Under the pieces are notes generated by a model, which saw only the letters and a list, made by a program, of their open reading frames with translations, made no database searches and was not told where the DNA came from. Of a stretch of 64,000 nucleotides of DNA, positions 1-9,639 are shown piece after piece (within the stretch, counting starts at the first letter, position 1; each line of letters begins with the position of its first letter). The translations under genes and the position numbers were made by a program. Source of the stretch: Hydrogenobacter sp. (GTDB lineage Bacteria; Aquificota; Aquificia; Aquificales; Aquificaceae); NCBI GenBank assembly GCA_023255875.1, contig JAGDVY010000031.1, positions 1 through 64,000 on the forward strand, written 5' to 3'.

Positions 1-28
1 GTTTCAAATATTAGCGCTCCTGTGTTTG

Positions 29-58
29 GTTTGTAAGCCCACTGTGTGGGATTGAAAG
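29..58 (+). CRISPR. Candidate single terminal CRISPR repeat at window edge (GTTTGTAAGCCCACTGTGTGGGATTGAAAG)
   Basis: 30-nt unit starting GTTT and ending ATTGAAAG with internal palindrome CCCAC-TGT-GTGGG; bases 1-28 would be the preceding spacer. Only one copy visible, so the array cannot be confirmed here. Confidence 0.5.
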
Positions 59-78
59 AGAAATGTTAAGATTATGAG

Positions 79-687
79 ATGAGCGAAATTTGGCTAAACT
101 CACTGCTACTTCTTGTTGGCACATCTATAGGAAGTCTGGTTGCTGTGTTCTTCAAAAAGGTCCCTGTAAGCGTAAATCTAAGCTTGTCCTTTGCTGGTGG
201 GGTGATGATGGTGGCAAGCTTTACAAGTCTTATACTGCCTGCACTACAAAAAGGGGGTTTTCTGCAGGCTTCTTTGGGTGTGGTTATAGGTTTTCTTCTT
301 ATTGGACTTATAGAGCATCTCTTTCCTCACGAGCATGTAATAAAGGGTGAGGAAGGGATCATAAAGAGTGAAAAGATCAAGAAGCTCTTTCTCCTATTTG
401 CAAGTGTCGTTATCCACTTCTTTGGAAAAGGGCACTGCTACTGCAATAGCTATACCCATTCAGGATATACTTGAGGGTCTAATAGTTAGTCTTTTCGGTT
501 TTTACACTTTTGAGATTTTTTTTATACGCTTCTTCTTATGGGGTTGGGCATAGGTGGTGGAGCTATGATATACATAACTGTAAAAGAGGTGTTTCCAGAG
601 GTTTATGCGGAAGGCTCTCAGATGGTATCCACTTTAGGCTTTTTGTTAGGCTTTCTTTTAATGCTCTTTCTTGACACTACGCTATAA
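79..687 (+). pseudogene. Disrupted ZIP-family metal transporter
   Basis: Frame 1 (79-~420) has ZIP-like TM segments; continuation IAIPIQDILEGLIVSL lies in another frame (ORF 368-553), then frame 1 resumes 538-687 (MGLGIGGGAMIYITVKEVFPEVYAEGSQ...). The expected HNxPEG segment is missing. Confidence 0.8.
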
Positions 688-709
688 AAGTGATCTAAAA
701 TTCTCAAGC

Positions 710-1141
710 ATGTGGCAGGAGATCATAGCTACTGTTTTTTTTATAGGAAGGTTTAGGTACGCTCCGGGTACTGTGGGAACTCTTGCTGGTGTACCTTTGG
801 TGTATGTGTTTGCTGTCAAGTGGTGGCTTGTGTTGATGGTGGCTGTGATACTTTACCTGCTTGGTGTTTGGGCATCTAACTATGTTATAGAGATGCGAAA
901 AGAAAAGGATCCTGAGGATATAGTTATAGATGAGGTGGTGGGCTACTTTTTGTCCTACGCTTTTGTAGAGCCTACGCTAAAAACTCTTCTGGTAGGGTTT
1001 TTAACCTTCCGCCTCCTTGATATAGTAAAGCCTTATCCCATAAGCCTTTTTGAAAAACTTCCCAATGGGCATGGAGTGATGGCTGACGATGTGGTAGCAG
1101 GCATTATGAACTCATTTTTACTGTTCTTTCTCTTTCATTAA
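710..1141 (+). CDS. pgpA: Phosphatidylglycerophosphatase A
   Basis: GRFRYAPGTVGTLAGVPL... and DDVVAGI motifs; ORF 671-1141, likely start at the internal ATG (MWQEI). Confidence 0.85.
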   Translation: MWQEIIATVFFIGRFRYAPGTVGTLAGVPLVYVFAVKWWLVLMVAVILYLLGVWASNYVIEMRKEKDPEDIVIDEVVGYFLSYAFVEPTLKTLLVGFLTFRLLDIVKPYPISLFEKLPNGHGVMADDVVAGIMNSFLLFFLFH

Positions 1142-1903
1142 CTTTGTAAATCTCGCTCCTGAAAGGATCACGGTAAAAGACAGGTTTATCCATATAAAGA
1201 ACAAAAGCACAGACCCCATAAAACCATACAGTGGGTTTAGCTTAACAAACTTGACCAAAAAAGTAGAGAAAATCTTATTAAGCACCAACAAACCTATAGA
1301 TGCAAATAAAGCACCCAAATATGTATCCTTAAAAGCGTACTTTTTTGGCAAAAATAGTGCGTATATTAGCGCAGTCAGACTAAATACAGCAAAAAAGTTT
1401 ATAAGATAGAAAAGATAAACCGCATAACTGCCAAGATAAGCCTTAAGCAAGGAGCTTACGAAGAAAAACAGAGAAAGCATTAATGTGTAGATGATTAATA
1501 TTAGTGGTGTTTTTATCCAAAAAACCCATTCTTTTTCTGATCGTGTCTCTGATAGCACATAAAGAAAGGCTTTGTGAAGGTCTTTTGAAAAGCTCACAGA
1601 GAAAAAATAAGCTAAGACGAGGGAAAGTAGTGAGCCAGATGTTCTGTGTTTATAAAACTTTAATATATCAAGGACCACTTTCTCTGTATGCTCAGGAAAC
1701 AATAAAACTGCGTATTTTATCAGTTTATTAAAGTCAAAGAAAGGTAGGAAAGAGGCAAAAAAGCTAGAAAACAAAATAAGAGAACCCAAAACCATGGTAA
1801 AACTGTATGTGAGGGCAGAAGCGTGATAAGCGTAGCCTTCTATTATGGATATGTAAAAGGTGTAAAAAACATACTTTATGCTCCTAAGTATCTTTGATTT
1901 CAT
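1118..1903 (-). CDS. YihY/virulence factor BrkB family membrane protein
   Basis: Multi-TM protein with YihY-like pattern (YGFMGSVLLFFIWINLSFTVILSGARFT). Confidence 0.8.
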   Translation of the reverse strand: MKSKILRSIKYVFYTFYISIIEGYAYHASALTYSFTMVLGSLILFSSFFASFLPFFDFNKLIKYAVLLFPEHTEKVVLDILKFYKHRTSGSLLSLVLAYFFSVSFSKDLHKAFLYVLSETRSEKEWVFWIKTPLILIIYTLMLSLFFFVSSLLKAYLGSYAVYLFYLINFFAVFSLTALIYALFLPKKYAFKDTYLGALFASIGLLVLNKIFSTFLVKFVKLNPLYGFMGSVLLFFIWINLSFTVILSGARFTKLMKEKEQ

Positions 1904-2987
1904 ACTCCACTATATCTCCAAAGGGACTCCTAAAGATGAAGGTATCACCTTTTCGTTCAAGCAAGTACTGTGGCGTAATGGGTACTTTACCTTTTCCTCC
2001 TGGAAGGTCTATGGCGTAAGTGGGTATGCCCATTCCCGAAAGTCTTCCTCTTAGGTATTCCATAATCTCAATGCCCTTTTCAATGCTTGTTCTAAAGTGA
2101 ATGGCACCTTTTACAGGATCGCAGTGAAAGAGATACTGAGGTTTTACCTTTATTCTAAGCAGTCCTCTAAAGAGTTCCAACATGGTTTGTGGGTTGTCGT
2201 TCACGCCTTTTAGTAGGACTGTTTGGTTGTTTATGGGTATGCCTCTACGCAAGAGCCTCTCTACCGCTTCTTGAGCTTCTGGTGTGATCTCCTTGGGATG
2301 GTTAAAATGGGTATTTATCCATATGGGTGAGTATTTCTCCAAAAGGTCAAGGAGTTTGTCATCAAAAAAGCGCTGAGGTGCCAAAACGGGTAGTCTTGTG
2401 CCAAATCGTATAATCTCCACATGCTTTATCTTCCTGAGTTCAGAAAGAAGGTATTCAAGCTTCTCGTAGCTCAAAGAGAGGGGCTCACCCCCAGAAATGA
2501 GGACATCTCTTATCTCCTCGTGCTCTCTTATGTAGTCTATGATCATCTTTAGCTCTTCTATAGTACGAGAGCGCTCACCTTGTGAAAATATTCTCTTCCT
2601 CATACAGTGCCTACAGTAAACTGCACAGAAAGTAGTCACGCTTATAAGAACGCGATCGGGATACCTATGGGTGAGTCCTGGGATAGCTCCTTCTTCTCTG
2701 AAAGGATCGGGTTCTCCCATGCTTTGTATCTTTTCATCTACCTCTATAGCACGAGGTATGCACTGTAGTCTTATGGGGTCCTGAGGGTCATCGGGGTCTA
2801 TGAGAGAAAAGTAGTAGGGCGTTATGGCAAGGGGATAGATGCCTTTGGTTTTTTCTATGCCTTGGATTTCCTCAGGAAGTAGCTTTATATACCTCTCTAT
2901 AGCCTGTCTTGTTTTTATGCGGTTTTTTATCTGCCAGTTGTAATCTCTCCATAACTCCTCCGGCACTTCTTGAAAGAAATTTCTCAT
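1884..2987 (-). CDS. kamA: Lysine 2,3-aminomutase family radical SAM protein
   Basis: CAVYCRHCMRKR radical SAM motif, SGGEPL, PLP-domain C-terminus. Confidence 0.9.
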   Translation of the reverse strand: MRNFFQEVPEELWRDYNWQIKNRIKTRQAIERYIKLLPEEIQGIEKTKGIYPLAITPYYFSLIDPDDPQDPIRLQCIPRAIEVDEKIQSMGEPDPFREEGAIPGLTHRYPDRVLISVTTFCAVYCRHCMRKRIFSQGERSRTIEELKMIIDYIREHEEIRDVLISGGEPLSLSYEKLEYLLSELRKIKHVEIIRFGTRLPVLAPQRFFDDKLLDLLEKYSPIWINTHFNHPKEITPEAQEAVERLLRRGIPINNQTVLLKGVNDNPQTMLELFRGLLRIKVKPQYLFHCDPVKGAIHFRTSIEKGIEIMEYLRGRLSGMGIPTYAIDLPGGKGKVPITPQYLLERKGDTFIFRSPFGDIVEYEIKDT

Positions 2988-3913
2988 AACGCCTTCATGA
3001 TTTTTTCCAAGTCTTCTACCTTCTCCACATTTAGCACCCTCACATGGGGAACTGTCTGTTGCACCAACTTAGAAAGCACGTTTTTGGGACCTATCTCCAC
3101 AAAGGTATCTACACCTTGTTGAACCATGTATTGAACGCTCTGATACCATTTGACTGGTGAGAATATCTGTCTGTAGAGGTTTTCTCGTATCTCGTGAGCC
3201 ATGGTGTGTGCCAAAGCGGTGTAGTTTTGTACTAAAGGTATGCTTATGTTCTTTATGGGTGTCTGAGCGAGTTTTATCCTAAAGGCATCTGCCGCTGGCT
3301 TCATAAGGGAGCAGTGTGAAGGTACAGAAACCTTCAAGGGCACTACCTTACCCCCCATATCCTTGGCTATCTGACTTGCCTTTTCTACTGCAGGTTTTTC
3401 GCCTGATATGACCGTTTGCTCAGGAGAGTTGTAGTTGGCGGGTTCTACTATGCCCTCATCGCTGGCAAGCTTGCAGGCTTCTTCTACCTTTTCTGGAGGA
3501 AGTTTGAGAATAGCTACCATAGCTCCCTTTCCTTCTGGGACAGTTTCCTGCATGTACTTGCCCCTAAGATGTGCAAGCCTTACCGCCTCAAAGAGCTCCA
3601 CACCCCCTGCCACACACAGAGCGGTGTATTCACCAAGGGAATGCCCTGCTACAAAGCTGGGTTCTGGAAAGCCCTTAGCTTTGAGCACTGCGTATATGGC
3701 AAGGCTTGTGGTAAGTATGGCAGGCTGGGTGTTGATGGTTTTGTTGAGCTCCTCTTCCGGACCCTTAAAAATTAAATCTGTGAGGTTATACCTGAGTGCT
3801 ATCTCTGCATTGTGAAATACATCTGCAGCTTCGGAAAACTCCTTATAAAAGTCATATCCCATTCCCACATACTGAGAGCCCTGTCCTGGGAATATGTAAG
3901 CTATCTTGCTCAT
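2984..3913 (-). CDS. fabD: Malonyl CoA-acyl carrier protein transacylase
   Basis: IFPGQGSQYVGMG, GHSLGEYTALCVAG motifs. Confidence 0.95.
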   Translation of the reverse strand: MSKIAYIFPGQGSQYVGMGYDFYKEFSEAADVFHNAEIALRYNLTDLIFKGPEEELNKTINTQPAILTTSLAIYAVLKAKGFPEPSFVAGHSLGEYTALCVAGGVELFEAVRLAHLRGKYMQETVPEGKGAMVAILKLPPEKVEEACKLASDEGIVEPANYNSPEQTVISGEKPAVEKASQIAKDMGGKVVPLKVSVPSHCSLMKPAADAFRIKLAQTPIKNISIPLVQNYTALAHTMAHEIRENLYRQIFSPVKWYQSVQYMVQQGVDTFVEIGPKNVLSKLVQQTVPHVRVLNVEKVEDLEKIMKAL

Positions 3914-3961
3914 GTCTCACCTCTTTTGATGACAAGCTTGTAAAAGTGCTCCGCAGACATA

Positions 3962-4282
3962 TTACAGTGCTTTCTTTATCTCCCTTCCCACCTTTTCCTC
4001 CACAGACCTCACCTTACTTACAAGACCCTTTGATCTGCCCTCCCTGTAGTCTATTTTCATAGTTATACTTATCCTGTTGCAGTCTTGCTTTAGAGCCTCA
4101 AAGCCCTTCTTGAGCACGTTCATAACCTGGTCCCAGTCCTCTCCTTCTATTATTGTGCCCATAGGTGTAAGAATGTAGTCAAGGCCAGATTTATCAACTA
4201 TATCAACCACACGCGCCACGTACTCACTTACACTTTCACCTTTCCCCAAAGGCGTCATACTTACAAAAACTATTATGCTCAT
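3962..4282 (-). CDS. MTH1187/YqgV-family thiamine-binding-like protein
   Basis: MSIIVFVSMTPLGKGESVSEYVARVVDIVDKSGLDYILTPMGTIIEG family pattern; start chosen at internal Met of ORF 3962-4369. Confidence 0.8.
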   Translation of the reverse strand: MSIIVFVSMTPLGKGESVSEYVARVVDIVDKSGLDYILTPMGTIIEGEDWDQVMNVLKKGFEALKQDCNRISITMKIDYREGRSKGLVSKVRSVEEKVGREIKKAL

Positions 4283-4290
4283 GTCTATAA

Positions 4291-4941
4291 TTATACTGAA
4301 GAAAGAGCGGATTTTCTTTGTAGGCAGGTGGGACACTCTCCACAAGGGGGTTCTGTACCCAAATAGCACGAGTAGGTTTTTTCAAAGGGCACTCCCAGTT
4401 CCTTACCCAAGATGGCTATATCTCTCTTTGACATGCCAAGAAAAGGTGCGTAGATGTGAATTCTTTTTTTAGTCTTTGCTACCAATACAGAACTAGCGTT
4501 TATGGCAGCCTCTGCAGAGGCTATAAACTCAGGCCTACAATCAGGGTAAGGACTGTCAAGGGCATGAACCCCTATACCTATGTGGTCTATTTCCAGCGCG
4601 TCCGCAAAAGCGCCTGCTATGGAAAGGAAGGTAAGGTTTCTCATAGGCACAGTGGTTATGGGTGGTTCATCTTGTGGGTATTCACCTTTTGGCATGGGCA
4701 AATCCTCATTTAGCAGTGCGGAGGTTTTTATTTCACTGTAATAGGGTATGTGAGCGATGATGTGTTTTTCAACTCCAGCCAATTTTGCGAGCTCTTTGGC
4801 ATACTTTAGCTCTACTTTGTGCCTTTGTCCGTAGTCAAAGGATATGGCATAAACTTTTTCAAACTCCCTTTTTGAGAGCCACAGAAGAACCGCACTGTCC
4901 ATTCCACCAGAAAGAAGCACTATAATGCTACTTTTACGCAT
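4291..4941 (-). CDS. queC: 7-cyano-7-deazaguanine synthase
   Basis: VLLSGGMDSAVLLWL PP-loop and C-terminal CxxCxxC zinc site (CGECPTC). Confidence 0.93.
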   Translation of the reverse strand: MRKSSIIVLLSGGMDSAVLLWLSKREFEKVYAISFDYGQRHKVELKYAKELAKLAGVEKHIIAHIPYYSEIKTSALLNEDLPMPKGEYPQDEPPITTVPMRNLTFLSIAGAFADALEIDHIGIGVHALDSPYPDCRPEFIASAEAAINASSVLVAKTKKRIHIYAPFLGMSKRDIAILGKELGVPFEKTYSCYLGTEPPCGECPTCLQRKSALSSV

Positions 4942-5275
4942 TTACTTTTTCTTCGTATTCCTTTAGATAAATTTTCCACCTGGGTGGTGATAAACTGCTG
5001 GCACAACCGAGAGAAGAGGTGTCGTATATTTTAAAGACCTTAGGTTCTGATGGCTCATGAACAAACACAAACACTGTGTTGTTGGGAAGGAATTTCATCT
5101 GAGACTTCCAGTTTTTTATCTGCAAAAGGATGTCTTTTAACCTTCCTTTTACTTCTTCTGCGGACAGCTTTTCTTTTAACCCTGCGTTTGTATCTTCAAA
5201 AAACCACTCCCCATTCTTTATGTTTTGGATCATCTCAAGGGCTCTATCTTCAGAAGGTATACCGTAAAACCTCAT
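4934..5275 (-). CDS. Hypothetical protein
   Basis: 113-aa ORF overlapping queC start by 8 nt on the same strand. Confidence 0.6.
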   Translation of the reverse strand: MRFYGIPSEDRALEMIQNIKNGEWFFEDTNAGLKEKLSAEEVKGRLKDILLQIKNWKSQMKFLPNNTVFVFVHEPSEPKVFKIYDTSSLGCASSLSPPRWKIYLKEYEEKVNA

Positions 5276-5285
5276 AAGCTTAATT

Positions 5286-5732
5286 CTAACACATATCTTC
5301 TTCCAGCTTGGTTATTAGGTCTACCCTTCTTTTATGCCTTCCACCACCAAACTCTGAAGAAAGCCATGCGGATACGATAGATAGAGCCAGCTCCTCACCC
5401 AAAACCCTACTTCCCAAACAAAGAACATTAGCGTTGTTGTGCTCCCTGCTTAACCTTGCCATGTACTCATTGGTACATAGAGCAGCATACACTCCCTTGA
5501 ACTTATTGGCAGTTATACACATACCTATACCTGTTCCGCAGATGAGTATTCCTTGCTGTGCTTCACCTCTTTGGATGGCAAGAGCCACTTCACGGGCAAA
5601 GAGGGGATAATCTGTAGATTCTGTAGAGTTAGTGCCAAAGTCTATAACTTGATAACCTTTTGATATGAGAAACTCCTTTATTTTTTCTTTCAAGTGATAA
5701 CCTGCATGGTCAGCACCTATGGCTATCTTCAT
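5286..5732 (-). CDS. rpiB: Ribose-5-phosphate isomerase B
   Basis: MKIAIGADHAGYHLKEKIKEFL, GTGIGMCITANKFKGVYAALC. Confidence 0.95.
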   Translation of the reverse strand: MKIAIGADHAGYHLKEKIKEFLISKGYQVIDFGTNSTESTDYPLFAREVALAIQRGEAQQGILICGTGIGMCITANKFKGVYAALCTNEYMARLSREHNNANVLCLGSRVLGEELALSIVSAWLSSEFGGGRHKRRVDLITKLEEDMC

Positions 5733-5749
5733 GATTAAAAGATTATAAC

Positions 5750-7276
5750 TTAAAATTTTTTCAACTCTATACGGTACTTTTGTATCCTGTAATCAAGCTG
5801 TCTGAGGGTGTAGCCTAAAAGCTTAGCAGCTCTTGACTTTACATACCCCGTCTTTTCAAGAGCTTTTATTATCTCCTCCCTTTCGGTGAGCTCTATGATG
5901 GAAGGCAGGTGCTTAGGCTCTTCTTTACGAAGCTCAACAAAGAAGTAGGAAGGAAGGTCCTTTTCCCTTATGATACCGTCCTTTAGGATAACGAGCCTTT
6001 CTATTGTGTTTTCTAACTCTCTTATATTGCCTGGCCAAGGGTATTCCATCATTATTTCCAAGGCTTTTGCATCTATCCTAACATTCTTGTTGTAGCGCTG
6101 ATTAAAGAGATTTAAAAAGTGGTCTATAAGCACGGGTATATCCTCTTTTCTTTCTCTAAGAGGCGGTATGTGTATGGGAACTACGCTAAGGCGATAATAG
6201 AGGTCTTCCCTGAAACTTCCCTTTTGCACAAGACTCCACAGGTCTTTGTTGGTTGCGGATATGATCCTCACATCTACCTTTATACTCCTCTCACTTCCGA
6301 GCTTTTCTATCTCCTTATCCTGAAGAACCCTCAGTATTTTAGGTTGCAAAGAAAGGGGCATATCACCTATCTCATCAAGAAAAACGGTGCCACCGTTAGC
6401 TATCTCAAACTTGCCTTTTTTGGAAGTGTAGGCACCAGTAAAGGCACCCTTTTCGTACCCAAAGAGCTCCGCTTCAAGAAGGGTCTCTGGTATAGCGGAG
6501 CAGTTTATGGTAATAAAGGGCTTTTCCTTTCTGTTGCTCAAAAAGTGTATAGCCTTTGCCACAAGACTCTTACCCGTTCCACTCTCACCCGTTAAAAGCA
6601 CCGTTGTATCCGTTTGGGATACCTTTTCTATAAGGTCTATGAGGTTCTTTATAGCTATGCTTCTGCCTATAATACCTTCAAGACTGTACTTTTTACCCAA
6701 TGCCTGCGTTAGGGCTTTCTTCTCCTCCTCCCACTCCTGCCTTTCTAAATTTATCCTCTCTTCAAGTTTATAAAGCATGCCTATCATAGTCCCAAGTATG
6801 ATAAGTAGTTCCACCGCCTTTTCCACACTATCCCTTTTATCAAAGCTTTTAAAAACCGCAAGCACGCCTATAATCTCACCACCAACCCTAATAGGCACCG
6901 CCAAAAAGGATTCATTACCTTCCAGTCTGTCCTTTAGTCCCGTCCTGTTTATGTATGCGCTTACACTAAGGTCAGATAGGACCACAGGCACACCGCTTTT
7001 ATACACCTTCCCCACTATACCCTCACCTCTTTTAAAAAGCCCCCTTTCTATCTCATCTTCTCTTAATCCAAAAGCTTTGACTATCTTTAGGAGCTTGAGG
7101 TCTTTTCTATAAAGAGCTATATAGCTGTACTTTACATCCCAGAAAGAGTAGAGTATTTTGAGCACCTCCCCCACACTGTCCAGAAAGTTCATGCCTTTGC
7201 TCAGTATCTTTGCCACCTCGTTTATTATAGTGATCTCTGGTGTGCTCAGATGTTTTTTTGTGCTTTCTTCCGTCAT
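5750..7276 (-). CDS. Sigma-54-dependent transcriptional regulator with N-terminal GAF domain (NifA-like)
   Basis: GESGTGKS Walker A, GAFTGAYTSKKGKFE, C-terminal HTH (RAAKLLGYTLRQLDYRIQKYRIE). Confidence 0.92.
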   Translation of the reverse strand: MTEESTKKHLSTPEITIINEVAKILSKGMNFLDSVGEVLKILYSFWDVKYSYIALYRKDLKLLKIVKAFGLREDEIERGLFKRGEGIVGKVYKSGVPVVLSDLSVSAYINRTGLKDRLEGNESFLAVPIRVGGEIIGVLAVFKSFDKRDSVEKAVELLIILGTMIGMLYKLEERINLERQEWEEEKKALTQALGKKYSLEGIIGRSIAIKNLIDLIEKVSQTDTTVLLTGESGTGKSLVAKAIHFLSNRKEKPFITINCSAIPETLLEAELFGYEKGAFTGAYTSKKGKFEIANGGTVFLDEIGDMPLSLQPKILRVLQDKEIEKLGSERSIKVDVRIISATNKDLWSLVQKGSFREDLYYRLSVVPIHIPPLRERKEDIPVLIDHFLNLFNQRYNKNVRIDAKALEIMMEYPWPGNIRELENTIERLVILKDGIIREKDLPSYFFVELRKEEPKHLPSIIELTEREEIIKALEKTGYVKSRAAKLLGYTLRQLDYRIQKYRIELKKF

Positions 7277-7307
7277 GTTAAATTAATTATACGCAAGGAG
7301 GTAAGAC

Positions 7308-7868
7308 ATGGCTATAGACAAAGAGAAGATGAAACAGGCGGTGAGACTCTTTCTTGAGGCTATAGGTGAGGATCCAGACAGAGAAGGGCTCAAAGACACA
7401 CCTGACAGAGTTGCTCGCATGTGGGAAGAGTTTGATAAGATGAGAGATTTTGATTTCAAACTTTTTGAAGAGTTTGGGAATTACAACGAGATGGTCCTTG
7501 TTAAGGATATAAATATTTATAGCATATGCGAGCATCATCTTCTGCCCTTTTTTGGCAAGGCTCACATAGCTTACATACCAGACAAAATTGTGTGTGGTCT
7601 TTCCAAGCTTGTGAGAACAGTAAGAGCTTTTGCCCTAAGGCCCCAGCTTCAGGAGAGATTGACCAATCAGATAGCGGACTTTTTGGTAGAGAATCTTAAG
7701 CCCAAAGGTGTTGCGGTGGTATTGGAGATGGAGCACTTGTGTATGTCCATGAGAGGTGTCATGTCTCCGGGACACATAACTGTTACTTCCGCACTTCGTG
7801 GAGTATTTCTAAGTGATATGCGCACCAGAGAGGAGTTTTTAAAGCTCATAAGAAAGGAAAGGGAATGA
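7308..7868 (+). CDS. folE: GTP cyclohydrolase I
   Basis: [31 protein letters not shown] upstream (aaggagg). Confidence 0.96.
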   Translation: MAIDKEKMKQAVRLFLEAIGEDPDREGLKDTPDRVARMWEEFDKMRDFDFKLFEEFGNYNEMVLVKDINIYSICEHHLLPFFGKAHIAYIPDKIVCGLSKLVRTVRAFALRPQLQERLTNQIADFLVENLKPKGVAVVLEMEHLCMSMRGVMSPGHITVTSALRGVFLSDMRTREEFLKLIRKERE

Positions 7869-8650
7869 GGGTCTGCCTTATAGCGGGTTGGGGTGAACTC
7901 CCTCAAGTTTTCCAAAAAGAAGCCACAAAAAAAGGTGTGGAAGTCTTTACTGTGGGTGTCAAGGGTATAACCACCATCAAAGCGGACGAATACCTGCCCA
8001 TAGGTAAGGTGGGAAAACTCATAGACCTTCTTGAAAAAAAAGGCATAAAGAAGATAGTTATGTTAGGCAAATTTGAGCAAAAGCTCATCTTTTCTCATCT
8101 TTTTACCTTTGATACAGTAGCACTTTCCATTCTAAGGAAGGCAAAGGATAGAAAGCCCCAAACCCTAATTAAAACCTTCATGCAAGAGCTTGAAAACCGT
8201 GGGTTTGAGTTTATAGACCCTAAACCTTATCTTGAAAGCCTCCTTGCACCAAAAGGAAGGATAGGTAATGTGGAACCCTCTAAAGAAGCTATGGAAGATG
8301 CCCTTTGGGGTATGCCTATAGCCAAGCAGATAGCTAACCTTGATATAGGACAAACCATAGTAGTGAAAGATAAAGCGGTGGTAAGCGTGGAAGCCATGGA
8401 AGGCACCCAATCAGCTATAGAAAGAGCTGGAAAGCTTGCAGGAAAAAACTGCAGAATAATAAAGGTGGCAAGAACACATCAGGACTTTAGGATAGATGTA
8501 CCAGTGATAGGACCCCACACAGTGGAAGCGGTAAAAAAGATAAAAGGTGATGCCATCTTTGTAGAAGCAGGGAAGGTGTACATAGTGGATTTGGAAAAAA
8601 CCGTAAAATTGGCAAACATAAATGGTATAGCTCTTTACGGTATGGAGTAG
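7865..8650 (+). CDS. lpxI: UDP-2,3-diacylglucosamine diphosphatase LpxI
   Basis: [21 protein letters not shown]-terminus and [19 protein letters not shown]-terminus typical of LpxI. Confidence 0.88.
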   Translation: MRVCLIAGWGELPQVFQKEATKKGVEVFTVGVKGITTIKADEYLPIGKVGKLIDLLEKKGIKKIVMLGKFEQKLIFSHLFTFDTVALSILRKAKDRKPQTLIKTFMQELENRGFEFIDPKPYLESLLAPKGRIGNVEPSKEAMEDALWGMPIAKQIANLDIGQTIVVKDKAVVSVEAMEGTQSAIERAGKLAGKNCRIIKVARTHQDFRIDVPVIGPHTVEAVKKIKGDAIFVEAGKVYIVDLEKTVKLANINGIALYGME

Positions 8651-8678
8651 TTATTAAAAAGGAGGCAGGGCAAAGACC

Positions 8679-9083
8679 CTATATGTAAGAGGTATTAAGC
8701 AAACTACTTCGTAGCTCCGTATCCTCGGACTCTCCTACCAGACCCCTCTCAAAGACGTGCTTGTCCACCCTTGTAGGCTTGAGCACAGATATTATGTAGT
8801 CCATGGACCTGTAGGCTTTTAGTGGGTCTCCACAGGTATAGACATCTACCGTGGCAAGTCCGTGTTCGGGCCATGTGTGAATGGATATGTGGCTTTCTGC
8901 CAAAAGCACAACGCCTGTGGCTCCGTGAGGTTGGAACTGATAGTAGTGAGAGGAGATCTTGGTAAGACCTGCAACTTTGACGGCACTTTCAAGCAAGTGC
9001 CTTATGTCCTCAACCCTGTCAATAAGGTCTGGGTCAACACCGTAAAGGTCTGCTAGGATATGCAGTCCGAGGGTCTTTGCCAT
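8679..9083 (-). CDS. speD: S-adenosylmethionine decarboxylase proenzyme
   Basis: SHISIHTWPEHGLATVDVYTCG cleavage/active-site region. Confidence 0.95.
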   Translation of the reverse strand: MAKTLGLHILADLYGVDPDLIDRVEDIRHLLESAVKVAGLTKISSHYYQFQPHGATGVVLLAESHISIHTWPEHGLATVDVYTCGDPLKAYRSMDYIISVLKPTRVDKHVFERGLVGESEDTELRSSLLNTSYI

Positions 9084-9130
9084 TTTCTCTCCTCCTTGTC
9101 AAGATTTTTGAGTAGAGTAAAATGTCTCAT
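9053..9130 (-). CDS. Candidate 25-aa upstream ORF overlapping the speD start
   Basis: ATG at 9130 preceded by AAAGGAGGTG; translates MRHFTLLKNLDKEERKWQRPSDCIS*; different frame from speD and contains the speD SD. Confidence 0.4.
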   Translation of the reverse strand: MRHFTLLKNLDKEERKWQRPSDCIS

Positions 9131-9177
9131 CACAAAACACCTCCTTTAAGACAGAATATGAAATTATAATACTTTTC

Positions 9178-9639
9178 ATGGAAAAAGCAAGAGGAAAAAA
9201 AGAATTTAGACCTACTTCTTCTCTTGTCAAACAGGCTGTGTTTAACATATTGGGAGACATAAGAGGTTCTCTGTTTTTGGACCTTTATGCTGGTAGCGGT
9301 CAGATGGGACTCATGGCTGAAGAAAGGGGTGCACAGGTAATTTTCGTAGAAAAAAACCCTAAACTTGCCAAAGAAATTAAGAGAAAAGCAAGAGGTGATG
9401 TGATAATATCCGACGTACTGAGGTTTCTAATGGGCTTTGATAGAGAGGCGGATGTGATCTTTGCGGATCCACCTTATGACTATGAAAATTACGAAAAACT
9501 CATACAACTTTCCCTAAAAGTTCTCAAAAAAGGTGGAATTTTTGTATTAGAGCATAGGAAAAATATGGATTTTGGCGCAGAAAGAAAAAAAGTTTATGGA
9601 GACACCGCACTGTCCCTTTGGAGGAAGGAAGATGACTAA
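9178..9639 (+). CDS. rsmD: RsmD-family 16S rRNA (guanine-N2)-methyltransferase
   Basis: FLDLYAGSGQMGLMAEERGA and FADPPYDYENY motifs. Confidence 0.88.
   Translation: MEKARGKKEFRPTSSLVKQAVFNILGDIRGSLFLDLYAGSGQMGLMAEERGAQVIFVEKNPKLAKEIKRKARGDVIISDVLRFLMGFDREADVIFADPPYDYENYEKLIQLSLKVLKKGGIFVLEHRKNMDFGAERKKVYGDTALSLWRKEDD

Noticed and set aside
3416-3815. Two long plus-strand ORFs overlapping fabD
   Set aside because: Antisense to a strongly supported fabD CDS.
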